Source: Trichinella spiralis
Lineage: Eukaryota > Nematoda > Enoplea > Trichinellida > Trichinellidae
Assembly (NCBI GenBank): GCA_000181795.3
Contig: CM012953.1
Coordinates: 5,769,824-5,833,823 of the forward strand
Direction: 5' to 3'
DNA: 64,000 bases
A model generated the notes under the pieces. That model saw only the letters and a list, made by a program, of their open reading frames with translations, did not search any database and had not been told where the DNA came from. This document shows, piece after piece, positions 23,611 to 35,620 of the stretch. A program made the translations under genes and the position numbers. How positions within the stretch are numbered: position 1 is the stretch's first letter; each line of letters begins with the position of its first letter.

Positions 23611-23690
23611 TTAACACACTAACACATGACGGGTCGCGTTATTCCGTGGGGTTGCTATGGAAGTCTGTTACGAAAATTTTCCCAACAGTT
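23611..23690 (+). mobile_element. BEL/Pao pol fragment
   Basis: After the right TTAA of piggyBac B the frame CTT-AAC-ACA reads NTLTHDGSRYSVGLLWKS. This matches the conserved DGRY.VGLPWK block just before the reverse transcriptase of BEL/Pao elements. The frame stops soon after, near 23,690. It is in phase with the gag frame that ends at 17293 on the other side of the nest. Confidence 0.6.
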
Positions 23691-24451
23691 ATTTCAAGTT
23701 GATCGCATCACGCTGATTTAGAACAAGCAACTGTGTATTTTATTTTTATCGTAAAAATTTAAATTTGAAATTTTAGCAAGTATTTATTGACCAAATTAAG
23801 CATATGTATGATTAATGTGATGAACAATAAGAGAGGAGCAGCAACAATTTTTATATGAAATTCTACTTGATTATTATAAAACTACCGTACTATTATGCGC
23901 AAAGTTGTTTGATTTTTTATTTGGCATTTTCGTGTTGTCATGAATTTAGCAGACTTTTAAAGTAAGAATTATTATGCAATTTTTCGATTTATTTGAATTA
24001 ATTTAAGTTTATGATTATTTAAATTTTAGATTCATCAATTTGCGTTATTACAATTGTGTAGATAACATTGTATGGGAATGTAAAATTTTTTAAAATTTCC
24101 GATCTTTTTTTTACCACTGATTTTATATAACGACATCACATTTAGCAATAAGACTTTTTAAACCAAAACTTTGAATAAACTTGGGAACTTCTACGTGGGA
24201 GTCATTTTTGAAATTTCATTGTGTAGCACTTTATGAAAGAATAAATTATTAATACTTTTATATAATAAAAATTTTTTCACTTACAGTTAAACTGCTGAAT
24301 TTATTCGAAGTTGTCTTTTTTATTTTTTCAAAGAGCATTTAAAATTACCTATAAAATGATAGTTTTATTATGTGCTTTAGTTATTTGTCTTTGATCATAT
24401 GCATTGACCATGTGAATTTAATTTTGTTCAATGATATTTCAGTTGAAATTG
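23691..24451. other. Intergenic, vps34 5' flank
   Basis: AT-rich, no gene. An acceptor (ATATTTCAG) ends at 24442, just before the vps34 start. This fits an upstream 5' UTR exon or spliced-leader addition. Confidence 0.5.
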
Positions 24452-27400
24452 ATGCTTCATTTGCTCATGGCACCCAATACTATGACCAACGATCGGGTCA
24501 ACTATGTGTACAGTTGTGATGTTCATAAGCCGGTGAAATTTAAAATTGGTTGCTTGGAAGGCCTTCTTCCAAGATTTTCTTTGAACGATATATTAAGGGA
24601 TCCAAATGCGGTAGATTGTCTTGCTTTGCAAGAAGAATGCCAGCCAAACATTTACGTAGAATGTCAGTTGTACTGTTTGGGTAGACCTGTTGGTCTTCCT
24701 ATTGTCACTAGTTCGAAATATTTTACTACCTTCTACTGTTGGGATGAATGGATTACACTTCCGATAAAGTACAGCGAGTTATCTAGGTAAGTGTATAGAA
24801 ATGTTCAACGGGTATATATTGATTATTTGTATTTTTGCTGTAATTTTATTTTGTTGTTTGATAAACGATCATTGTAATTTTTTGTGTTCTTTCAGAGATG
24901 CGCAGCTGGCTTTTACAATTGTCGACGTGCACAGCAACATGAAACGGCACGTCATCGGCGGCACCAGTATAACATTGTTCAGCAAAAGGGGCATACTGCG
25001 CTGTCGCCAGTACGACCTGAAGGTATGGCCGTTTCAGAGCGGCGACGGTACACCGGCCAACAGAACCCCGGGCAAGATGAAAGTGGGCGCTGGCTGCTGT
25101 TCAGAAACGGTTCGTCTGATGAAACGGTCGAAGCGCTACTTTTCCGGCCTGATGGAAAAGGTCGACTGGCTCGATCGGATCACCTTCCGACAAATCGAAC
25201 GGATCTGCGCTCAGGAGAAGAGCCTTGGCAAGGATTTGTTCCTGTTGGTCGATTTTCCGGTCTTCCATTTCGGTGGCAACGATTTCTGCATGGTCTATTT
25301 CGAAACCGACATGGATAATTCCAAACTGTTCAACCGGTGCCCGACGTTGACGCGTTTCGTCGATTTGAGTTTGGATTTGGAAAATGTGTGCGAATTGAAG
25401 AACTACTTGTTGGCCAGATCGACGCGCAGCGTGATGGCCGACCGCGACATCAAGCCGAATCCCACGACCCGGGATCAGCTTGCCCGGGTGGTCAATTATC
25501 CGCCCAATTGCGAATTGAACAACGAGGACAAGGCGTTGATTTGGAAATTCCGCCACTATTTGAAAAGCAACGGCCGGGCGTTGGTCAAATTCCTCCAATG
25601 CGTCCAGTGGCAGTCGCCAGCCGAATTAGCACAGGCTGAGGAACTGCTGCACGAATGGGCGCCGATGAGCGTGGCCGACACGTTGGAATTGTTGTCGTCG
25701 AAATTCCAACAGCCCCTGGTGCGTGAATACGCGGTCGGCCGGATCCGCGATTCGTCGCCGGACGTGGTTCATACTTATCTGATGCAGCTGGTGCAGGCGT
25801 TGAAGTTCGAAGAGCAGGAACGAATCCGTGCCGGAACTGATCCGACCTTTGTGCAAAATATTCAGAACCAAGCACCGCTGCAGTCAAACCGTACGACCGG
25901 CGACGACGGTCCTGCGCCGCAGAGTTGCTCGAACGGGACCACCACTTCCGTCGAGCGGTCCAGTGAACCACCGTCTGACAAGGAGACCGATTCTGGCGTG
26001 GGCTGTACCCAGTCGGAACAGTCGCATCCGGAAACTGACGGTACCGATTTGGCTTCGTTTCTCATACGCGTCGCTTGCAAAGATCCCACGCTAGCCAATC
26101 ACTTGTACTGGCATTTGAAAACTGAACGCGACTGTCTACATTTGGAAATCATCTCTAGAGAATCCGGAGGCAAAACGTCGGACAAAAGTTCACCGGCTGC
26201 GGATGAAAAACAACAACAACTGGAATGGAAACTGAGAGCCTACCGTAAGCTCTACTCGACTATGGTCGACAGGCTTTTGAAAGCTCTGGCACGCGGAGGG
26301 ACCGAGGCTAAGCGCCGACGCAAGCTCATAAAACGCCAAGAGCAATTTGTCGCCCATTTGCTAGATGTGAGTGAGTGAATTTTTTGAAAATTCTCATTCC
26401 ACTGCATTTTCAACTGCTTCATTCAACAGATCATGGGTAGAGTTATGCGAGACAGCGGACCCAGAAATCAAAAGCTGGCACATCTTAAAAAACTGTTGGC
26501 CGCCGAGGACGATCGTTTCAATTTGCACAATATGGGAGGCTTGCCTCTCCCTTTGGATCCTGGTGTCAAGCTGCAGTCCATAGTGGCCGAAAAGGCGACC
26601 ATGTTTAACAGTGCAATGTCACCGGCAAAATTGACATTCAAAACCATCGACGGTGAAGAATACACAACAATATTTAAATATGGAGATGATTTGAGGTGAA
26701 TTCTTTCTTCTTTTTGAAATTGTAAAAATCAGTGCTTCATGCAAAAACCTGTATTTGCTTTCTTCATGTTTTTATTGAATATTTATTTTAGACAAGATCA
26801 GCTTGTATTGCAGACGATATCGCTGATGGATGAATTGTTGCGGCGAGAGAATTTGGACTTAAAGCTGACACCTTACAAAGTGATCGCTACTGGTTCCAGT
26901 CATGGCTTTGTCCAATTCAAAGAGTCGATCACACTACGCGAGGTGGTTCACAGATATGGCACCATACAGGTAAAATTGTTTTTGATCTGGTGAATTCTTC
27001 TCATTTCAATCAACAAAAATAATTCTGGTATACATATATATGTATATTATAGGAATTTCTTCGTTGTCAAAAGCCAGCAACAGAAGATGCCCTGTACGGT
27101 GTTCATCCAGAAATTATGGACAATTACGTCCGTAGCTGTGCTGGTTATTCAGTGATAACGTTTTTACTTGGCGTTGGCGATCGTCACCTTCACAATTTGA
27201 TGCTCTGCAAAAATGGCTGTTTATTTCACATTGATTTCGGCTACATATTAGGTGAGCTTTTTTTTGTAAAGTTTCTCCCCATTAAATGCTGCATATAAAT
27301 TGTGTTCACGATTTTGGAATGGAAAATAAATGTAATAAAATTTAGGTCGTGATCCGAAGCCTCTGCCACCGCCAATCAAGTTGACAAAGGAAATGGTGGA

Positions 27401-27946
27401 AGCGATGGGCGGATTGCGCAGCATTTATTGGAGAGAATTTGTGAAATTCATGTACACCGCATTTCTTCTCCTGAGAAGACATGTAAATTTATTTGTAAAT
27501 ATATTCGCTCTCATGGTGCAATCCAGTTTACCTGACATTGCGTCTGAGCCGGAAAAAGCCGTTAGCAAGTTGCAGGTATATAAGCAGTATTGAATGTTTT
27601 TGAAATTATTTATTTAATAATCCACAGATTACTTGAAAAGTTTCTTATGATGTTGACAAGTCATTCAAAATTTGAAATTCATTTATTATTATTCATTAGA
27701 CAGTAGATAATTGGATGAAAAAAAAATTTTTCATTCAAGTGAATTTATATTCCATTCAATTTAATTAATGCTGTAGGGAAATTTCTGTTGAATGAATTAT
27801 TTTTTTTTCAGGATCGGTTTTTTCTTCGTCTCTCCGATGAAGAAGCGGTATATCATCTTCAGCACATGATTGAAGTTTCCATCAATGCCAAGATGGCTGC
27901 AATTGTAGATCTGATGCACGACATTGCTCAATTTTTACGCAAATAA
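24452..27946 (+). CDS. vps-34: Class III phosphatidylinositol 3-kinase Vps34, about 937 aa, seven exons
   Basis: Makes PI3P on endosomes and autophagosomes, with Vps15 and Beclin-1. Exons: 24452-24786, 24896-26366, 26430-26695, 26792-26969, 27053-27251, 27346-27575, 27812-27946; all GT..AG and in phase. Domains match human PIK3C3 end to end: C2 ([32 protein letters not shown]), the helical PIK domain ([20 protein letters not shown]), then the kinase. Kinase landmarks are the hinge-side [12 protein letters not shown], catalytic loop [12 protein letters not shown], and metal-binding [22 protein letters not shown] and DFG are intact, though the Asp after DRHL in human is His here. It ends at HDIAQFLRK, like the activity-essential C-terminal helix. 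A longer linker sits between PIK and kinase. ATG 24467 (MAPNTM) is an alternative start. Exon 2 is far more GC-rich than the others. Confidence 0.95.
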
Positions 27947-29419
27947 TCGTGCTGTGTTTTTGAATGAATTGAATTTTGTAAACTAAAAATTCTACAAATT
28001 CAAAAATTACAATTTGTTTCGAATTTGTTCAATTGCAAAATTACTTCAACCTGTATTATTATTATTAATCATCTTAGAATTAATTGTAAGTGAAAAGTAA
28101 AAATTTTACCTTGAAATTTTTTTAAAATTGTTTTTCACTAGACAGTGTTAAAAATGGATGGTATATTTTCTGTGGAAGCTCTGTTTCTTCTGCAAACAAG
28201 ACGAGTATGAATACAGAACAGGCTCAATGTGTGTATACAGAATTTGCCATTTGTATGTGTATTGAAATTTCATTTGAAAATAGCTTCAAGAAAAGTATGC
28301 ACGTATGAAATTTCAACAAATGCCGTTTTGAACAAAAAGTGAAAAGCAATTACAGCATGCGCGACGAAAATGGCACCCGGCAGTGTGATAAACAGTGTTA
28401 AACGTAAAATTTGGGGATACAGAAAAAGCACAGATTCACGGTGAGCAAACAATGATTTCAACATCGTCGACAAACAATTAATTGTCAATGGAATTTTTTA
28501 AATTTATTATTTGCATAATTGCATGTGTATTCATTTGCAAATAGATTCGAAAAACGTATCTTATTGTCATTTGAGAACAAAAATTGAAATTAACCTCGAC
28601 AACAAACAGTGTTATTGTTTGCTTGAATTGCAATTTTCATCACATTAGAGCAGCAGTTCCAGTAAATAATATATTTTCGTGCTGTCAAATTTCAATAGAT
28701 GCGATAAATTTTTTCTAATTTTTAATTAATATTGATAAAATTTTAAATTGCTTGACATATTTTTGAAACTATTTGAAAATAATACTGAAAATCAGATGAA
28801 TATTTTAAAAAGAAAATTTTAAAAATATTAATAGTAATTGAGAAAAAAGGATCACATCGATGATGGCGGTATGTAATTATTGTATGCAAATGTTACATTT
28901 GTAAAAATAAATGAATAAAAAAATCATTTTATCGATTGTCAACAAAGATTAATTGAAGCTAATTTTGCTGGTAAAACATTCCAAACACAAAACGAGCAAA
29001 TGCAATAATGCATGATCGATCGAAGTAAAATTTTTCAACTGAACAGTAATAAATTGCATATTACAAAACAGTGTAACTTGAAAGGAAAAAAAATAATATC
29101 TATTTTGAACATTTTACTTTGAAATGTTATTTTATTAATACAACTTAAATTGAAATTGTTAATGATACTCGTTGATGAATAAAGTTAATAATATTGAAGA
29201 TGATGCATTATTTTTTGTTTTTTTTTTTGAAAATTAAGCATGCCGTTTTAGTAAAAAACAATTTTGGAATATATTCATGTTCATATTAATATTGAATAAG
29301 TGGCAATAAAACTTTGTTTTCAAAAAATATAGAAAATAATTATACTTGGAAGATAATAAGGAGAATAAAATTCAGGAAGCATATTGTTTTTGGCATTTAT
29401 TACCATACATATATATAAA
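27947..29419. other. Intergenic, AT-rich
   Basis: vps34 3' flank and AT-rich DNA with scattered homopolymers. I see no gene. Confidence 0.5.
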
Positions 29420-30670
29420 TATATTACGTTATGAATAGATGATTATTGTGTGCTTGGTGGCAAGTGGCCGGCAGTTGAATAACTGCAGAAGCCCTGAGAA
29501 GGTGGAATTTTTTGCGCTGCTTTTCATTGTTGACCGGCACGTTAGCTTTCTGATTTATGGTAACCATTAAGTGCAAACGCCAGACTATCCAACCGACCCT
29601 GAAGACAATGCTAAGAAGCGATTGCGTCTTTTTATAAAAATGTGACCGAACAAGTTGACCCACATATAGCAATTAATAAAACCACATAAAACAATCAATG
29701 GAAGCAATAATAAAGCATCGTCAACTGCATCTGGTCATTTTCCCGACCAAGCTTTCAAAACAAAAAAGAATATAAGTAAAAATTATTAAACTTATTTTTT
29801 TCACTTTTCCATTGCATCTGTCCGTCATCAAGCTTATTTTGTTTCCTCTTGGCTTTCTTCTTTGTTTTTCGATTATTCACATCGGTTAGCCATATTTATT
29901 CCACATACGTAAGAAAGATGGATGTCAGTTTTTTATTATAATTTTTATTTATTACAATATTGTAGAAATTATCAAAAAGAAAACACCAAATAATAAAAAT
30001 GACATAACTGAGAGTGTTTGAATAATAATTATTGTAATAATTTTTATATCTCTACTTCAACAAACAGAAATAGAAGAAAAAAGCATTTACAACAGAGGAG
30101 TGAGCATTTGACATGAGAAAGCTGTCCAACTGTTGGCAGTTTGCTGTTCTGTTCGCTTGTCTGATTGAAAGATCAATATTGAACTTTTCGCAAATGATAA
30201 ACAAAAGCCGATGGCAAAAATGCGATGATGAAACAAAACGCTATTTTAAAAATTTGCATAATGATTCACAGGAACAATTTTGGTTTTTTTTGAATTGATC
30301 TTTTTTTATTCTATTTTTCTGTAAGCATTTTTCTACAGTATTGATGACAAAACAGTCAGGGTCAGAGGAGGCCAAGCGGAAAAACTGTACGTATGGGAAA
30401 GGCGAGAACAGCGGCCACGCTTAACGATCAAGATCAAAGAACGCCGCACCGGTTGTGCAAATTACCCTAGCAAAGCATGCCTATCTTGCATTCCAAATCT
30501 ACATTAAAATCCACCAATAAACATGTATACGTTTTGCTTGATTTTTTTTCAAAAAAAACATTTTCATATATCACCATAATCGCTTGTACAATAATACGAA
30601 GTATTTGGTTTTTTAGAGCAATAGAACTTCAACCTAACGGTGACCACGCGACACAACCCTGTGACTGACT
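29420..30670. other. Possible small gene(s), strand unresolved
   Basis: Composition rises and several exon-like pieces appear. Minus, about 29,740-29,590, codes for a hydrophobic stretch (ALLLLPLIVLCGFINCYMWV followed by KRRNR) that looks like a membrane segment. A second minus frame, 29,670-29,424, ends in TAA with AATAAA about 30 bases on. Minus, about 30,250-30,080, is open between an AAAATAG acceptor and a GTAAATG donor. On plus, ATG 30113 opens 61 codons. I could not join these into one phased model, so this is only a place where a gene is likely. Confidence 0.25.
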
Positions 30671-31690
30671 AGTCATTATCTAGTGCCAGTCACAAAATGA
30701 GCATAACTTCAACGGGGAATTAGTTGACGCTAATTGCGTTGTTTTGCACAAATTAATTATGTCTTTATTTTTTATTGTTGACCAAATAATCAAATTAACA
30801 AATTATAGATTTCAAATCCAATCAGAAACAAATCAAGCAGCTAATTTATGAATCAAAAACAGAAGTGAAATTTAATATTTGATTCTTTTTTTATATGTAT
30901 TTTAAAATTTTTTTAATAAAAAAACAACCAATACAACAACAACAATTACTACATATAGCTGCAGATTTTTTCTGTTGCTGTTTCATTCAAATTTTTTCAA
31001 ACAATAACATGCTATAAATTTTGAATATTCAAATTGAAAAAAATTCTCATTTTTTGTAGTGTAGTAGTAGTAGTAGTAATATTTTTCTTTTTTCAACATG
31101 AAAGTTTGATTTGTAATTGAAAAATTCCATTGCATCGACTCACACGGGCGGATCGACAAACAATGTCTTTCTTGCACGCAACGACCAGATGCAATTTTTG
31201 CAAACAGGAAATGAATGAGTCATACAATTAATGTTTCTCCAATGTTTCCATCATATGTTCCATAAATTAATTTTAAGAACATCTGAAGTCATAATATAAA
31301 ATTGGCCACAAATTTCCATCGTAGAAATGGTCAAGAAGGGAGGGGAGCACCAGAGGGAGAGATAATACTTAGTTTTTTTTAAATTACCATAATATATAAA
31401 TAATATTTTTTAATCTAAACTAAAAAATATAAATGTATCAATTAATTAGTTACATAAGAGGGAGAGAGAGGTAAGTAGGTAGGATAGAATTAATTAATTA
31501 ACTAATTAATTAATTATAAAGGTGCAGAGGTGAGAATGGAATTTTGTTAATTTGTTTATTTTGCTTGAACAAGCAAACACAATGGGATAAAATAAAAAGA
31601 ACAACAGTGACGACAAAGGGGGAGGGAGAGAGGGAAACAGTAGCTAGCAGGAGAAAAGAATAAAGCTGAGAAAAGCCGTTGGTTGGACAA
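30671..31690. other. Intergenic, AT-rich with GA- and TAAT-rich tracts
   Basis: No gene seen. It includes a (TAG)n stretch near 31,060, GA-rich tracts at 31,340-31,650 and the TAAT repeat described separately. Confidence 0.5.
31489..31517. repeat. TTAA/TAAT tetranucleotide array
   Basis: (TAAT)n-type repeat broken once by AACT, about 0.9 kb upstream of the Cdx start codon. TAAT is the core homeodomain site, so binding by homeodomain proteins is possible, but simple AT microsatellite drift explains it as well. Confidence 0.5.
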
Positions 31691-32407
31691 AGCGGATGCC
31701 AGAAGGCCAGAAGTGACAGAAAGCGATACGTATGTTATAGCAAAGATTGTCCGGCCGGCAGAGAAGGATACGTACGTCGGCTAATTGGATTGACCAATTG
31801 GCTCACAGCTGGGCGCCGGTGAGGCGAAATGCCAAAGCGGCCGGCCGGCCGGCTGCTTTTGCTGATCTGCTCGATCTCCGTCCTTCTGGGCCTGGTGGCG
31901 GCGGAACACACGCGTTGTTCGCCCTCGCCAATCTCAACCTTTTGGCGAATGATCAAAAAGATGCCGCCGCATGCCGGTCGACATTTATTGGTCGTAGATC
32001 AACGTTGATTGGTTGACCGCTGACCGATGGTCAGCAAGCGTTGCCGGCCTCGACGAGCTGTGCTGAACAAGCCGAGCCGGTAAACACAATGGTCGGCGAG
32101 ATCAAAGCTTTTCAATTTAGGTACATCGGCGCGTAAACTGCGCTGCGTTCACGTTGACACTGATGATAAATGCTGCCGGGCGTTTTGTCGCTCTGTCGCC
32201 ATTCGACCGTTTATATTCTCACTGAGCAGTCGTCATCAGTGTAGACTTTGTTGCTCTTTCACTTCACTGCTTTTTTTCGACAGCTTCTCCCTCCCCTATT
32301 ATACACCGCTTTGCTCTCACTGGTTTTCATTTCATCGACATAGACCACAACTTTTATTCAAATTTCATCCACTACCTCAGTGTTGTACATTTGGAATTTG
32401 TGAAGAG
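31690..32407 (+). promoter_or_regulatory. GC-rich 5' region of the Cdx gene
   Basis: This block is sharply more GC-rich than its flanks, with GCCGGCCGGCCGGC near 31,840. CCAAT-type boxes are at 31792-31798 (GACCAAT) and about 32,006-32,015 (reverse, TGATTGGTTG). The long frames in both directions are probably composition effects. Promoter and 5' UTR are the likely content; the transcription start is not defined. Confidence 0.5.
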
Positions 32408-35400
32408 ATGCTTTTGCCAGTCAACTCTCTGGTCAACAGTTCGACAGAATGTGCGACCAATGCTAATGGGCAAAATTGTTCCATGTGTTCACCTCCATCG
32501 CTGATGCACCCAAAGTCGACATTCCCGATCGACTTGACCGTACAGCATTGCTCTGTTAGCGGTCATACACCGTCGCCACCGTTGAACTTTTCACCCACGC
32601 TCAGTTTGAAAGTGGAACCACCGTTCGACTACATCAACCCTCGGCTGAACTCTTCTGAACGGACGGTAATAACTGAAGTATATTCTTTTTTTTTCCCCTA
32701 TATTCGCACCATATCCAATAACCGAAAATTCCCTTTGAAACTATGCAAACGAGATCAATTATATGACATCTGTTCTGCACACAGCGCGGCTGGCTCTTTC
32801 TTAGTTACCCTTCTTCACACCAACGGCGCAAATGTTCTTCTCCTTCTCCAATATCATTTGTTTGTGCTGTGGGTGTGCATACGTGCGTGCTGCATTTGCT
32901 ATTGCTTTTTGTTCTTGCTAACAACAACAACAATCGACGATCACATTTCTCGATCATCCAAGCTTTTAGCTTTTTGCCAAATTTCCACCTCACCACCACA
33001 TTCGTTGCATGTGAAATACCAATATTCAAAAAGTGATCAACCATTTCACTGGCTGATTCATCATTTCCATTGACAATCAGCCTTCTGTATAATCGATCTT
33101 CTCAACAATTTTCCAAATTTTCACAACTGCTTGAAAAAAAAAACAAATTCCAACACAACTCTTTATTTATTTATTCAAAGTTTACCAACATTTCGTTACG
33201 GTATTCTGATACTGTATTTACTGTAATGAGAATATATGGAAAAAATTGTAATTTCAAAACAGCAGCAACATTGCTGTCACTTTGATTGTACAATAGAATT
33301 AAGCGAGTTTTAAAAGGAAATTTGAAATCATTCACCTTTAGGTTAGTTGGTTGGTGTAAAAACGAAGAACAAATATTACCATTAACCAAAAAAAGCAAAT
33401 TTTAATCGCGTGACAATGAGAATTGCATAAAAAGCATGTTATTTTTTGCTCAGCACGCCAGCATAGATCTCTAAACATACACGTGCATATGTATGATGAT
33501 GATGCTGATGGAAGGGATATTGTAACTAAAAAAAGTGGTGCTCATCTTTCACCGGCTCATAGAGACGACAGTCAGTCTAGTATTACTGTGTGGTTGTTCC
33601 ATCTGAGAAACAGGATTGGTCTGGAAAATTAAAAATCCAATTTTTCACTTTTGTCGCACGTTGCGATTATTAAATTAATATCCACGTTCCAATTTCGACA
33701 GCCAAAGGGAAAAAAGAAGAATAAGAAGCGCGTTTTAGATAAAGAATAAATGTTCCCTCTTTTCTGAACGCGTTGTAAATAAGCATCTGTCCGTGTGTCC
33801 CTTTCAACGTGGACTTGTTCTTAAAAAGTGTGATGGTATCCTTTTTTTCTGTTTCACTTGATTACAGTAAAAATTACGTCAATGACAGCACATTTCAAGG
33901 TTGATAATTAATAATTTTCTACATAAAACACAACCATTGTCTACATACAACTATTCCAGTATTATCATGCAGATGCATTTTTTGTCATCAATCAATAGCA
34001 ACAGTGTTCAGTATTTTTGATTAATTTCTTAAATTGGAAACGGAAAAGAAGCATTTTGATTGAACGTTCGTTCTTCTCTTCTGTAATTTCAAAAATTTGT
34101 TCTTCTTACAGTTTTACAGTTTCTCAGCGCCCCCACCTCATGATAGTGATTTCAATGATAAGGTTATCTACGAGCAGAATGTATTCTGGTGGGTTTATTT
34201 TGAGAGAATTGAGAAGCACTGTTTTCTTGCAACCAAGTAAACAGAAGTGAACAAAATGTAAATGTTGGTCTTTCATAACGGAATTTTTGTTACAGATGAA
34301 CTTTGATTCGACACCGGTGAACGCAAATTCAGCGTACGACTTTCACAAGCTGCCTTTGTTCAGCAACGGGTTGTTTCCACAACAACACTACTTTTATCCA
34401 AATGTGAAGCAGACACGCCTCGAACAAACCCCATACCGCCAAGGGTCGAACAACTGTACCTCGTTGAATTGTGGCTTCAATTATGCGGTCGCATATCCGA
34501 GCTCCAACCCAGCCTATGAATCTTACAGTTGCAAACCGACTGCCACAAATCCGGCAATTTCGTGCGTACTGAATTCCACGGACAATGTCGAGACGGGTGG
34601 ATTGTTTGTTCCAAGACCAACAACAACAACAACAATTACTACTACTACAACGAATCCGTACGTCAAAGCCACTTTAACGCAACCAATGCCGACCAAGTCG
34701 TCCATATCTTGGATGCGTGGAACGACAAATGAAGCGGCTGAAATTGCAAAAGAGCACAGCAAAACTCGGACCAGAGAAAAATATCGCATGGTCTATTCGA
34801 GTTTTCAAAGGCTCGAATTGGAGAAAGATTTCTGCTACAATCGCTTCGTCACTACTGAACGCAGACGTATTTTATCTAAACTGCTTGGTAAGCTGATGTT
34901 TCATTGTTATTTAATATAAAAAATTAATTTAGTCAGCAAAATATCTATATATTAATGTATGTATCTATGTATTAATTGCAATTAAACTTTTCCTATATTA
35001 AATGCATGTATTACACACCATTATGTAAATTTACACAAGTCGTGCTTTGTTTATATTCATTGTCTGTATTCATGTCACTGAAATAAACAATATAATTCAA
35101 AATTTTTGCAATTTTAGAGAAAATTAAAAGAAAATAAATTAATTGCAAGTTATTTCTTTCTATTCATTTTGAAATGTTTGCTATTCTCGTGTTTATTGTT
35201 CCATGAAATGCACATATTAAAACAGTACAGTTAATTAATATTGTAAATTATTTGAAAAATTGTTGTAAATGTTTCGAGTATGCTGATAGTTGCTATTGTG
35301 TAAGGGTTATTGAATTTATTTTTGCTTTTCTCTTGTTTTGAGGACTCACAGAGAGGCAGGTGAAGATATGGTTCCAAAATCGACGTGCCAAAGAGAAAAA

Positions 35401-35620
35401 ATGCAATAATCGAAATGCAACCATGACGCAGGGAAATTGTTCACCAGTTGTTGTTGAACCACTGGCAAAGGGAAGTTTGCCAAATCTACTTCGCCCACAG
35501 CAAGAAAAGCTACCTCTGCTTTCTGGTACTACTGAACACCATCAATATACGACGACTGGATCATCTTGTCTATTACAATCACCGGACAGTGTACATTCGA
35601 TGTCCAACAGTGGAATATAA
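32408..35620 (+). CDS. pal-1: Caudal/Cdx homeodomain protein (pal-1 type), 375 aa, three exons
   Basis: ParaHox transcription factor for posterior patterning, acting in the nucleus on TTTATG-type sites. Exons: 32408-32665, 34296-34887, 35343-35620; phases 0 and 1 agree. The hexapeptide-type motif SISWMRGT lies near residue 222, as in Cdx proteins (WMR). The homeodomain (about 241-301) starts KTRTREKYRMVYSSFQRLEL and is split by the last intron. The third helix then reads [19 protein letters not shown]. The KTRT.DKYR start and RRAKE end are diagnostic for Cdx; some helix 2 positions (CYNRFVTTERRRILSKLLG) are divergent. Threonine run (TTTTTITTTTT) near 190. AATAAA at 35766-35771. It lies next to Hox1, in convergent orientation. 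Confidence 0.92.

Larger units (their letters stand above)
21223..23614 (+). mobile_element. piggyBac element B, right end present, left end not found
   Basis: Holds a complete transposase gene. Its right border is AAAGGG-TTAA at 23605-23614. Read inward this is TTAACCCTTTCATGCC, which differs from the element A end beyond TTAACCCT. A and B are therefore different piggyBac families. No copy of the B end was found to the left, so the left border is given as the edge of the hAT element. That side was probably lost when hAT and A material came together. Confidence 0.65.

Noticed and set aside
17294-23614. One single piggyBac element spanning 6.3 kb with a hAT inside.
   Set aside because: The two outer ends share only TTAACCCT, and the two transposases belong to different subfamilies.
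25101-26098. Long frames in other phases and on minus within vps34 exon 2.
   Set aside because: High GC removes stop codons by chance; the vps34 frame aligns end to end with the family.
29424-29672. A firm CDS call on minus.
   Set aside because: Two different frames look equally good and no phased upstream exon could be joined.
34287-35620. A Hox gene assignment (posterior Hox) for the 32-35 kb homeobox gene.
   Set aside because: KTRT.EKYR at the homeodomain start, RRAKEKK at its end and the WMR motif are Cdx features.
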